Assembly: GCA_037440525.1 (NCBI GenBank)
Contig: JBBITW010000051.1
Location: forward strand, 1-19,634
Length of the DNA stretch: 19,634 nt
From: JBBITW01 sp037440525
Lineage (GTDB): Bacteria; Desulfobacterota; BSN033; UBA1163
Direction: 5' to 3'
The notes below the pieces were generated by a model. The model saw nothing but the letters and a program-made list of their open reading frames with translations, was not told where the DNA came from and did no database searches. The position numbers and the translations under genes were made by a program. Below, piece after piece: positions 1 to 6,406 of this stretch (positions within the stretch are counted from its first letter, which is position 1; each line of letters starts with the position of its first letter).

Positions 1-1
1 T

Positions 2-610
2 TCAACGGTCTTCGGTAAACTTGTTCGTGAAATTGGAGCTAAATTTTTACTTCACGGCACAATTCTTACAGACATAGAAGAGACTGTTTCGGGGATCAAG
101 CGGCAACATAATATCCTAACCCAGATTGGTATCGATCCTGAGAAGGAGTTTGGCTACCAGGTTCTCGAACCACTGAAAACACTTAGAAAGGATGGTGTTA
201 GGGAAGTGGCAAAACTACTGAACCTCCCCCGTTCCATCACGGAAAGGATTCCATTCCCGGGGCCTGCCCTGGCAACCCGAATTGTTGGGGAGGTTACAGA
301 GGAAAGACTTGAGACTGTGCGTGAAGCAACTGCTATTGTGGAAGAAGAGCTTTCTGATTCCGATGCGTTTCAATACATGGCAGTACTCCTAAGTGACAGG
401 GCCACTGGAATTATTAATGGAAGGAGGCAGTTCGGACAGATCATTGTTGTTCGTTGTATCCATAGTTTGGACGCAAGAACAGCAACGCCTGTAGAACTTC
501 CATGGGAGAAATTAAAACGTCTATGCGGGCGGATTACATCTATAAAGGGAGTAAATCGTTGTCTCTATGATCTTACACCCAAACCCCCTGCTACTATTGA
601 ATATATTTGA
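2..610 (+). CDS. guaA: GMP synthase, C-terminal part (ATP-pyrophosphatase and dimerisation domains), 5' truncated by window
   Basis: Only the last 202 codons are in the window; the reading frame is open from base 2. GMP synthase aminates XMP to GMP using ATP and ammonia in purine synthesis in the cytosol. The visible part runs from the end of the ATP-pyrophosphatase domain (FGYQVLEPLKTLRKDGVREV, then a PFPGPALATRIVGEVTEERL stretch) into the C-terminal dimerisation domain, and ends in the family signature PPATIEY. The wording of the PFPGPALATRI and KPPATIEY stretches reminds me most of the two-subunit (archaeal GuaAb-like) form. Whether a glutaminase domain precedes it cannot be seen. It is followed by a small gene 38 bases downstream. 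Family assignment is secure; the subtype is inference. Confidence 0.9.
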   Translation, partial: STVFGKLVREIGAKFLLHGTILTDIEETVSGIKRQHNILTQIGIDPEKEFGYQVLEPLKTLRKDGVREVAKLLNLPRSITERIPFPGPALATRIVGEVTEERLETVREATAIVEEELSDSDAFQYMAVLLSDRATGIINGRRQFGQIIVVRCIHSLDARTATPVELPWEKLKRLCGRITSIKGVNRCLYDLTPKPPATIEYI

Positions 611-636
611 TTAGAAAAATATTTTCGATTTCTTTT

Positions 637-641
637 GAGGG
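637..641 (+). promoter_or_regulatory. Ribosome binding site deciding the start of the small helical protein
   Basis: GAGGG lies 7 bases before the ATG at 649. This favours 649 over an upstream in-frame TTG at 607 that overlaps the guaA stop codon and has no such site. Confidence 0.6.
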
Positions 642-648
642 TCATAAA

Positions 649-849
649 ATGGAGGATATAAAAAGGCTATCGATTGTGATTGACCACTGGATAGAACATA
701 ACCAGAGTCATATTGAGGAATACAAAAAATGGGCCAAAATGGCAGAATCGATGGGACTTGCTTCTGTAATGGAAGAGATCAAAAATGCAATTGAAAAACT
801 TAAACAATGTAATAATTGCCTCGAAATGGCCCTAAAGGCTCTAAAATAA
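649..849 (+). CDS. Small histidine-bearing helical-hairpin protein (DUF8180-like), 66 aa
   Basis: Encodes a 66-residue soluble, wholly helical-looking protein with no signal peptide. The N-terminal helix carries His13, His17 and His21 at i, i+4, i+8 (DHWIEHNQSH), so the three imidazoles fall on one helix face. A short break at the Gly in ESMGLASV separates it from a second helix that contains Cys53 and Cys56 (CNNC). I recall short proteins of this HWIEHN type annotated as DUF8180, in part near nickel/cobalt uptake genes; that is memory, not a search. Metal binding is an inference from the residue spacing. It sits directly after guaA on the same strand, probably co-transcribed. Function unknown. 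Confidence 0.7.
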   Translation: MEDIKRLSIVIDHWIEHNQSHIEEYKKWAKMAESMGLASVMEEIKNAIEKLKQCNNCLEMALKALK

Positions 850-850
850 C

Positions 851-2677
851 CTATTCATCTCCTGGAGGCTGCCAGATCCTGAACTCCGGCAGCGAATTAT
901 ATCGCCTGGCCATATGTGTTAAAAACCATTCTGGAATTATACCTTCTCTGGTGTATACTACACAGACAGGATTAAAATTGATTCTCTGCCCATCAAATAA
1001 GGTGAGAGGTTTAGACTCCCTCGGATCAGGCCATTTCCAGAGTAGCCCCTGGCTTCGGCTGAATACTAAAAAACTTCTATAAGGGGTGTGGCAAACCGTA
1101 TAATCCCGGTCAATAAAATGCTCGTGTCTCTCTCCAAGCTTCCAAAGAGGTTTAAGCTCTTTCAGAGATACATCTGGTGGGACTTCTATGGAGAGCAATG
1201 TGAATGGATTTCGTTCGAGATAATTTTTTAGAACCGATACCCAATATTTTTTGGCTCTCAACATATCTTTTGTGAATCTAAGCGTGAGTGCATAGGCCAT
1301 ATTACTCTCATCCTTATTCAATTTTTCTATATCTTCAGGTGTTGAGAGGTTAAGAAAATTTATTAAACCCGAGGGGAGATGAAAATCCCCTATAGAGGGA
1401 TTTAAGGCAGGGGGCATCTCAATTGGGGAAACCTCCTCTCCCATAATTTCCTCATAATATCTGAATGCCTCCCTCATCTCATTTGCCTCCATATTTTCGT
1501 TTCTTGTCAGGAGGTAAGGAGGATGTGGCATACTATGGAGGGAAAATTCTTTCTTTCGTTGATAGAGCTCTGTGGAAGGAATCAGGCTTAAGGGATAAAG
1601 CATCAGAAAATCAAAAGCCTCTTCTTCCATGACCCAATTTATCCCCTTACAGATATCAGCAAGGCTATCACCAGGCAAACCTGCCATCAAATCAACCATC
1701 ACCTTTATTCCATTCCTCTGCATGGTCCTTATCCCACGTAATAAAAGGGTTTTATCAAATGTGCGATGTATGATCTTAAGTGTATTTCTATTCAGGCTCT
1801 GAATGCCTACCTCTATATGCTCAATACCTGCCTGGCTCATCAAATCCGAAATCTCAGAATCAACATCTTCTGCCCTTCCCTCGATATGGAATTTAATCTT
1901 TTTACCTCTATTCAATTCTTTTATCCCATTGAGCAACTCTTTTAATTGAGGATGGGATGTAAAACAGGGATCTAAAAAGACTATCTCTTCAATACCAATC
2001 TTTTGAGCCCGATTTACCTCCAATAAAATCCTTTTTAAAGGAAATAATCTCAGTCGGGGAAATTTCTTGTGGTAGAAACAGTAAGCACAACGGTTCACAC
2101 AGCCTCTTAAGCTTTCAAGCCATAAGACATTCTTAAGCTGGGAATCGAGATCCCCTCTGAGAAAAGGAGAAGGTAAGAATTGAAGATCTGAAAGATTCCC
2201 TCTATTTCCGTTAAAATGCCAGCTACCATCCTTATCCTTAAGTATAATCCCAGGATACTGAGGTATTCTGGGAAAGGATTTAAGTATAATCCTCCATATC
2301 CCCTCTCCTTCTCCAACTATTCCAGCATCAAAACCTCCTCTTTCGAGCAAAAAATCGTTTTCAGGTGTAACTTCAGGCCCACCTATAACTATGAGACACG
2401 AAGGATATATCTCCTTTATCTTTTTAGAAAGAAATAGACTCCTTTCGACATTCCATTCATAACAGCTCATACCAATTATATCAGGTCTCTCATTGATAAT
2501 ATATTTCAAGATTGCCTGGTCACTTCCATAGCTCATCAATTGCGAAGGGAGTATTTCTGCCTCTATACCCTCTTCCTTGGCAATTGTTCGCAAATAAGCA
2601 GAGGCGATGGGTATGTTCTCATTGCTGTAAAAAAAATCATGTCCCTGAAGTGGAAGTTGTATTAAAATGACCTTCAA
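851..2677 (-). CDS. B12-binding-domain radical SAM protein (DUF4080-like), 608 aa
   Basis: A cobalamin-type radical SAM enzyme. The N-terminal third is a Rossmann-like B12-binding domain (starting KVILIQLPLQG, with IGGPEVT and GIVGEGEG). It lacks the DxHxxG motif, as usual in this class. The radical SAM TIM barrel follows, with the cluster motif C-x3-C-x2-C at C193, C197 and C200 (GCVNRCAYC) and further elements such as GIEHIEVGIQS and AGLPGD. A C-terminal region of about 200 residues has no motif I recognise. I chose the TTG at 2677 because AGGGG precedes it by 7 bases and the protein then begins MKVILIQLP, typical for the family. An ATG at 2695 and a TTG at 2719 lack a ribosome binding site. 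Substrate unknown. It is transcribed away from the methyltransferase gene at 2943. Confidence 0.85.
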   Translation of the reverse strand: MKVILIQLPLQGHDFFYSNENIPIASAYLRTIAKEEGIEAEILPSQLMSYGSDQAILKYIINERPDIIGMSCYEWNVERSLFLSKKIKEIYPSCLIVIGGPEVTPENDFLLERGGFDAGIVGEGEGIWRIILKSFPRIPQYPGIILKDKDGSWHFNGNRGNLSDLQFLPSPFLRGDLDSQLKNVLWLESLRGCVNRCAYCFYHKKFPRLRLFPLKRILLEVNRAQKIGIEEIVFLDPCFTSHPQLKELLNGIKELNRGKKIKFHIEGRAEDVDSEISDLMSQAGIEHIEVGIQSLNRNTLKIIHRTFDKTLLLRGIRTMQRNGIKVMVDLMAGLPGDSLADICKGINWVMEEEAFDFLMLYPLSLIPSTELYQRKKEFSLHSMPHPPYLLTRNENMEANEMREAFRYYEEIMGEEVSPIEMPPALNPSIGDFHLPSGLINFLNLSTPEDIEKLNKDESNMAYALTLRFTKDMLRAKKYWVSVLKNYLERNPFTLLSIEVPPDVSLKELKPLWKLGERHEHFIDRDYTVCHTPYRSFLVFSRSQGLLWKWPDPRESKPLTLFDGQRINFNPVCVVYTREGIIPEWFLTHMARRYNSLPEFRIWQPPGDE

Positions 2678-2684
2678 TCTATTT

Positions 2685-2689
2685 CCCCT
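2685..2689 (-). promoter_or_regulatory. Ribosome binding site supporting a TTG start of the radical SAM gene
   Basis: On the minus strand AGGGG lies 7 bases upstream of the TTG at 2677. It decides the start against the ATG 18 bases further upstream, which has no purine-rich site in front of it. Confidence 0.55.
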
Positions 2690-2754
2690 GACCATTATTT
2701 TTAGATCCAATTCAGACAATAGACCGAAGATAACAGACCTCTCTTAATTGAGAC

Positions 2755-2858
2755 CTCTGAAAAAGTATTCAAAACTATTTTTATAGACTGGGGAGGTGGA
2801 GAGGCATTCGAAGGGTTTGGAACCCTATCTCCCCAGTCATTCCAAGATTTTTTCAGAG
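2755..2858. repeat. MITE-like inverted-repeat element, copy A (104 bp)
   Basis: The ends are a 12-bp terminal inverted repeat, CTCTGAAAAAGT at 2755-2766 against ATTTTTTCAGAG at 2847-2858, with one mismatch. Inside is a perfect 10-bp stem, GACTGGGGAG (2786-2795) with CTCCCCAGTC (2829-2838). At its tip is a second hairpin, AGGGTT-tgg-AACCCT (2812-2826). The terminal sequence is shared with the element at 5294-5434. There is no coding capacity, and it lies between divergent genes. The octamer AGACCTCT occurs at 2736 and again at 2751, overlapping the left end. Confidence 0.65.
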
Positions 2859-2870
2859 TTCATTATCAAA

Positions 2871-2899
2871 TTGACAGTTTATCAAAAACCATTTATATT
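2871..2899 (+). promoter_or_regulatory. Sigma70-type promoter for the methyltransferase gene
   Basis: TTGACA (2871-2876), a 17-base spacer and TATATT (2894-2899): a near-consensus housekeeping promoter starting 12 bases after the inverted-repeat element. Transcription would begin near 2906, about 37 bases before the ATG. Confidence 0.65.
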
Positions 2900-2942
2900 T
2901 TACAATGTTTGAAAAAAAATATTCTCAACTAACCAATCTCAT

Positions 2943-3560
2943 ATGCCTTCAAATATTCTCGAGTTAATCGAAGAGATCAATATCCTCTGGGAACCTGTAT
3001 TTCCATATCTTTCCAGACAGATTCTTGAAATCTATGGCAGAAATGATGGGAATATACTTGATATAGGTCCTTTCTCCGGTGTCATATTCTTTCTGGAGAA
3101 AGAGAATATAGGTAACTCCTTTTCCATTGCCACCTTTCCCCCAGGGATGGGTAACTTTTTTATCAATGAAATAAAGAAGCGGAATCTTGAGGATAAGATA
3201 AGGGTGATTGAAACCGAACCTTCCCTCAAAGGGATTGAAGACGAAAGTATCGATCTGGCCATATTTCGAGGGGCCTTCTTCTTTCCCTCACTGTTCAAAG
3301 TGGATTTAAAGGCAATCTATCGGATATTGAGGAAAGATGGAGTGGCCTTTGTGGGTGGAGGGTTTGGTAAATTTACTCCCCATGATGTAATAAAGGCTAT
3401 AGGAGAAAAATCAAGGGACCTTAATTTCCGTATCGGTAAGGTAGAAATAGGTGAAGATGATTTAAATAAAGAGATTCTAAAAAGCAATATCAAGGGAGAG
3501 ATAAAAAAGATCTCTGAAGGAGGCCTCTGGATAGCTATGAGGAGGCAGTCTACCCCTTAG
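2943..3560 (+). CDS. Class I SAM-dependent methyltransferase-like protein, 205 aa
   Basis: A Rossmann-fold methyltransferase-like protein. Motif I is NILDIGPFSGVIFFL (about residues 37-51). The acidic/IDLAIFRGAFFF region near residue 105 corresponds to motif II, and IYRILRKDGVAFVGGGFG (about 125-142) to the motif III strand-turn. The usual acidic residue at the end of strand 2, which binds the ribose hydroxyls, is not obvious, so SAM binding is probable but not certain. No signal peptide or membrane segment. There is no strong ribosome binding site before the ATG at 2943, but a good promoter lies 44 bases upstream. Its last 11 bases overlap the end of the convergent flavoprotein gene. Substrate unknown. 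Confidence 0.75.
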   Translation: MPSNILELIEEINILWEPVFPYLSRQILEIYGRNDGNILDIGPFSGVIFFLEKENIGNSFSIATFPPGMGNFFINEIKKRNLEDKIRVIETEPSLKGIEDESIDLAIFRGAFFFPSLFKVDLKAIYRILRKDGVAFVGGGFGKFTPHDVIKAIGEKSRDLNFRIGKVEIGEDDLNKEILKSNIKGEIKKISEGGLWIAMRRQSTP

Positions 3561-4122
3561 AAACCAAACTTCTTCCTAAATCATAAGCCCTCTTCTTAAC
3601 TCCCTCATTCTCTGCAATCTCCCCCTTCTCTGTTGCTGAGGCTGAGACAACACCAATCCATTTAAGTCCACTGAAATTACATGTGTTCTTGAAACTATAA
3701 ATTATTGGCTCAGCGATTGAAACATCTGGATCACCACAGACAGTTATTAAACCAATCTTCTTCCCCTTCATCTTCGAGGCATAGGCCTTGTGCCAGTTCC
3801 AATCCCCATCAAAAAAGGCACACCAGCGATCTAAATAGGCCTTCATCTGCGATGTCATAGACCAGAAATAGACAGGAACACTATGGATGATTCCATATGC
3901 CTCTAATATCTTATTATGAATCTCCTGCATATCATCTTTTATGGCACATATTCCTGTCTCATTACATTTTTTACAATCCTGGCATCCTGAAATCCTCTTC
4001 TGGCTAAGGATAATCTTTTCAATCTCTGCACCTTCGTCTTTTGCCCCTGCTAAGGCCTGATCCAGAAGAATATCACTATTTCCACCCACCCTCGGACTTC
4101 CAAGAATACCCAGCACTTTCAT
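3550..4122 (-). CDS. Iron-sulfur flavoprotein (NADPH-dependent FMN reductase family), 190 aa
   Basis: A flavodoxin-fold FMN protein. It opens with the phosphate-binding loop MKVLGILGSPRVGGNSDILL. It then has the compact cysteine motif C-x2-C-x2-C-x5-C at C47, C50, C53 and C59, the signature of the iron-sulfur flavoprotein subfamily, which binds FMN plus one [4Fe-4S] cluster and moves electrons in anaerobes. The later PVYFWSMTSQMKAYLDRW stretch is the usual second FMN/dimer region. The ATG at 4122 is preferred over GTG 4131 and ATG 4128 because AGAGG precedes it at normal spacing and the protein then begins at the flavodoxin strand. It has its own promoter (4155-4183). A role in oxygen or peroxide defence, or as an electron carrier, is possible; the partner is unknown. 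Confidence 0.88.
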   Translation of the reverse strand: MKVLGILGSPRVGGNSDILLDQALAGAKDEGAEIEKIILSQKRISGCQDCKKCNETGICAIKDDMQEIHNKILEAYGIIHSVPVYFWSMTSQMKAYLDRWCAFFDGDWNWHKAYASKMKGKKIGLITVCGDPDVSIAEPIIYSFKNTCNFSGLKWIGVVSASATEKGEIAENEGVKKRAYDLGRSLVSKG

Positions 4123-4154
4123 CCCCATCACCTCTTGATCAAATTACTTAAAAA

Positions 4155-4183
4155 CTTATAAATTACCAAAACCATAAAGTCAA
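4155..4183 (-). promoter_or_regulatory. Sigma70-type promoter for the iron-sulfur flavoprotein gene
   Basis: On the minus strand: TTGACT (4183-4178), a 17-base spacer, then TATAAG (4160-4155). Each box differs from consensus at one position. It stands back to back with the promoter at 4200-4228; the two -35 boxes are 16 bases apart. Confidence 0.6.
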
Positions 4184-4199
4184 CCAAATTTTCTCATTA

Positions 4200-4228
4200 T
4201 TGACATGCCATCTCATATTTATTAAACT
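4200..4228 (+). promoter_or_regulatory. Sigma70-type promoter for the small unknown gene at 4316
   Basis: TTGACA (4200-4205), a 17-base spacer and TAAACT (4223-4228). It implies an mRNA leader of about 80 bases before the ATG at 4316. Confidence 0.5.
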
Positions 4229-4315
4229 GATATAGAAGAAAGAAATTTAAGCAAGCAGGTAATTATTATTGAGAATCACTCAATTCAGGATTAAACTTTT
4301 TCCCACAGGAAATAA

Positions 4316-4693
4316 ATGAAAGATATTAAGAAAAAGAGAGAAAAGATAAAGGAAGAGGCCAGCAATCAAAATCATACCCCATCCGTATGTTTATTCAGTT
4401 GGGAAAAACTGGTCGAGATGAGGGATAATAAAACTCAGTTTTTTGCTGGAGATGGATTTAAACGCATTCGAATCTTGGATATAGATGAAAAGACAAAAAG
4501 GCTCCATATGATTTGTGACCTCGGTAAAAAGACCTGGCCTTTAAAGTTTGATAAATTAGAAGAATTACATAAAAAGGTCCATAGTGGTGAAGTAGCCCTT
4601 ATCCCATATGAAATTGACAAACTTATGCCTACATGGGGAAACTTTGTAACAGGGCTCTTCAGATTTCTTGGCTGCAAGAAAGGGGAGGAATGA
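4316..4693 (+). CDS. Hypothetical protein, 125 aa
   Basis: I do not recognise this protein. It has a very lysine-rich N-terminal helix (about residues 1-16). A mixed alpha/beta core follows, with two short strands (KRIRILDIDE and RLHMICDLGK), a helix (KFDKLEELHKKVHSG), and a conserved-looking tail with Pro-Thr-Trp-Gly-Asn and Leu-Gly-Cys. No signal peptide, membrane segment or Zn/Fe-S motif is visible. The start is well supported: AGGA at 4307-4310, five bases before ATG, plus an upstream promoter. Its gene diverges from the iron-sulfur flavoprotein gene, which could mean shared control. Real coding is likely; function unknown. Confidence 0.65.
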   Translation: MKDIKKKREKIKEEASNQNHTPSVCLFSWEKLVEMRDNKTQFFAGDGFKRIRILDIDEKTKRLHMICDLGKKTWPLKFDKLEELHKKVHSGEVALIPYEIDKLMPTWGNFVTGLFRFLGCKKGEE

Positions 4694-4752
4694 TCTTTCA
4701 AGTTATTTAACCCAACATTAATCTTTAAACGTCAAATTACATTTTAATAATC

Positions 4753-5274
4753 TTAAGCCCTCTCTGATTTAAAAAACCCTAAAATTTTATAGAAGCCCTC
4801 TAACTCTGTAGGGTCATTTTCCATTCCAAAAAGATGACTCCTGCATGAGCAATCAGAAGATCCAAATTTAGGTATATTCCATTGAGAAATCCCTGATAAG
4901 GCCTTTGCAATCCTGCATTCAACTCGAATTGAAGAGGGAATAGGAATAATCGCATGAAACCTGGTCCTAGCCCTCAGATAATCTATATGCCAGTGAAAGT
5001 TTTTTTTTAATCTGCGATGGCGCTTTATTCTTCTGGTAAGGTTTCTCATTGCTGATCCAACATAGATATAAAAACCTTTTGGGAAATAGATTTCACCCAA
5101 TCCTCCAATCTCAATCCTTTTACTCCCATTTAGATACAAAATCAAAAGGTAGCTACCTCTGTCCTTTTCTTTGTTATCAGGATAATTTTGTAAAAATCGA
5201 TTGGGTCTCTGAATGAAATGTTCGTTCATGATTCTTTTATCAAAAAATGATAACTTTCCTTTTTGAACCTTCAT
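4753..5274 (-). CDS. GIY-YIG nuclease-fold protein of the DUF123 type, 173 aa
   Basis: Contains the GIY-YIG variant GFYIYVG (residues 67-73), followed by NLTRRIKRHRR, HWHIDYL, an ECRIAKAL helix and FGSSDCSCRSHLF. These are the hallmarks of DUF123-type GIY-YIG domains, which occur alone or fused to endonuclease III in archaea and some bacteria. Nuclease activity of this branch is not well established. The first 38 residues are a basic extension beyond the domain. ATG 5274 is taken because CCGGGG lies 10 bases upstream; an internal Met at residue 16 is an alternative. The gene lies next to the inverted-repeat element at 5294-5434, which separates it from the divergent gene at 5516. Confidence 0.82.
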   Translation of the reverse strand: MKVQKGKLSFFDKRIMNEHFIQRPNRFLQNYPDNKEKDRGSYLLILYLNGSKRIEIGGLGEIYFPKGFYIYVGSAMRNLTRRIKRHRRLKKNFHWHIDYLRARTRFHAIIPIPSSIRVECRIAKALSGISQWNIPKFGSSDCSCRSHLFGMENDPTELEGFYKILGFFKSERA

Positions 5275-5293
5275 ATCTATTTTCCCCGGTTTT

Positions 5294-5434
5294 AGAGGTC
5301 TCTGAAAAAGTTTTTATATTATGAAGGTTTGATGGAAAACCCTCGCCTGCCCTTCGGCAGAAGTTTATACCCCTCACCTTAATCCTCTCCCCAAGGGGTG
5401 AGGGGGAAATTTCAGGACTTTTTCAGAAACCTCT
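5294..5434. repeat. MITE-like inverted-repeat element, copy B (141 bp)
   Basis: The ends are an 18-bp terminal inverted repeat with one mismatch: AGAGGTCTCTGAAAAAGT (5294-5311) against ACTTTTTCAGAAACCTCT (5417-5434). They share the CTCTGAAAAAGT core with the element at 2755-2858. Inside are a tight hairpin CTGCC-cttc-GGCAG (5347-5360) and a longer stem pairing CCCCTCACC with GGTGAGGGG (within 5370-5405). The inner part resembles the CCCTCACC...CTCTCCCC intergenic hairpins common in many bacterial genomes. There is no coding capacity. Confidence 0.7.
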
Positions 5435-5480
5435 TTTACATCTCTTGACAGCATAATAATATTTGGAAGAAAAAATCAAA

Positions 5481-5509
5481 TTGAAATTAGAGAAAGAAGA
5501 TAATAAAAT
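5481..5509 (+). promoter_or_regulatory. Promoter placing the transcript start at the ATG of the gene at 5516
   Basis: TTGAAA (5481-5486), a 17-base spacer and TAAAAT (5504-5509), each box one mismatch from consensus. The expected transcription start, 6-8 bases downstream, coincides with the ATG at 5516, so the mRNA may be leaderless. A second TTGACA at 5445-5450 has no -10 box at proper spacing. Confidence 0.5.
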
Positions 5510-5515
5510 TGACAC

Positions 5516-6406
5516 ATGATTCGAGCACCAAAGGTAATCTTAGAGGGTATCAAGATTCCAAGGATAATCTTTTCCATCGCACCCTCAATTAAAATGGAGA
5601 CCCAGGAGATCTTCTTTCTTATGAAAAAGATTTATGAAATGGGTATCTGGTGTTTCGACCTGCCCAGCAACAACCACCTCGAAACCTTTAAAAGATTGAG
5701 AGACCTTATAGGAGATGAAACAATGATAGGGATTGCCCATATAGGAAACGGGACAGGTTTTTCCTTTACAGGCAAACCCCTTCATCAATTCGAAACAAAA
5801 ATCATCTCTACTATTATAAAGAATATTGTTCCCCAAAACTTAGTAAAAAAGATATATCCCACACATCATCCTAAAGATATCTTTACCCAAAAAGAGATAG
5901 ATCGAATTAGCTTTGATAATGCTTTGTTCGAGAAATCTCTCTCAAACCTGAATCCAAAAGAGTTCCCTATTATTCTCGTAGGAGAAAAATATAATGACTG
6001 GTTGGTGGGATTGGGAAGAATCGATCTCCTAAGAGAAATGACCTCTGCTGTAAGGAGAAAAGGATTTATTCCAATCTTCTCAGCAAAATGGCCATCATAC
6101 GTTTTGCCAAAGGTAAAATCACTCGATGCCTCTGCATATGCCATTCCAATAAATAAAAGAGAAGGCCTTTTTGATCACTCCAAATCATGCGATATAATTA
6201 AAAAATTTGAAAAGCCCATCATAAGCCTCGATCCATTAGCAAATGGCAGACTTCTCAAAAGATCAGAAAGCGCATTCTCATTTCTTTTTAATGAATTGAA
6301 GATATACGCTGCAATCTCTGAAATCTCATCTAAAGAAGAGGCCTTAAGTATATTAGAGGTATTAAAAAAAATACCTTCCCTCATACCCTTAAGAAAAACA
6401 TTATAG
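5516..6406 (+). CDS. Aldo/keto reductase-like TIM-barrel protein without a clear catalytic tetrad, 296 aa
   Basis: The pattern of strands and helices looks like a degenerate aldo/keto reductase barrel. Clues are an early KIYEMGIWCFDLPSNNHLETF segment (in place of the usual G-x-x-x-F-D-T-A), PIISLDPLANGRLL late in the protein (cf. PLA-GRL in that family), and a final SEISSKEEALSILEVLKK helix. I cannot place the Asp-Tyr-Lys-His catalytic tetrad or an NADPH-binding end, so enzyme activity is doubtful. No signal peptide. No ribosome binding site precedes the ATG, which matches the leaderless promoter placement. The 3' end overlaps the convergent lipid-kinase gene by 26 bases. The fold assignment is a weak inference; the gene itself looks real. 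Confidence 0.6.
   Translation: MIRAPKVILEGIKIPRIIFSIAPSIKMETQEIFFLMKKIYEMGIWCFDLPSNNHLETFKRLRDLIGDETMIGIAHIGNGTGFSFTGKPLHQFETKIISTIIKNIVPQNLVKKIYPTHHPKDIFTQKEIDRISFDNALFEKSLSNLNPKEFPIILVGEKYNDWLVGLGRIDLLREMTSAVRRKGFIPIFSAKWPSYVLPKVKSLDASAYAIPINKREGLFDHSKSCDIIKKFEKPIISLDPLANGRLLKRSESAFSFLFNELKIYAAISEISSKEEALSILEVLKKIPSLIPLRKTL

Noticed and set aside
607..648. N-terminal extension of the small helical protein from a TTG at 607
   Set aside because: It overlaps the guaA stop, has no ribosome binding site, and the ATG at 649 has GAGGG at good spacing.
816..1082. Plus-strand open frame opposite the radical SAM gene
   Set aside because: It lies antisense to a well-recognised protein, has no ribosome binding site and shows no recognisable domain.
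2786..2838. Rho-independent terminator in the hairpin at 2786-2838
   Set aside because: Both neighbouring genes are transcribed away from it, and no U-run follows the stem directly; it is the inside of the inverted-repeat element.
5441..5462. TTGACA at 5445 as a promoter for the gene at 5516
   Set aside because: No -10-like hexamer lies 16-18 bases downstream; the TTGAAA/TAAAAT pair at 5481-5509 is better.
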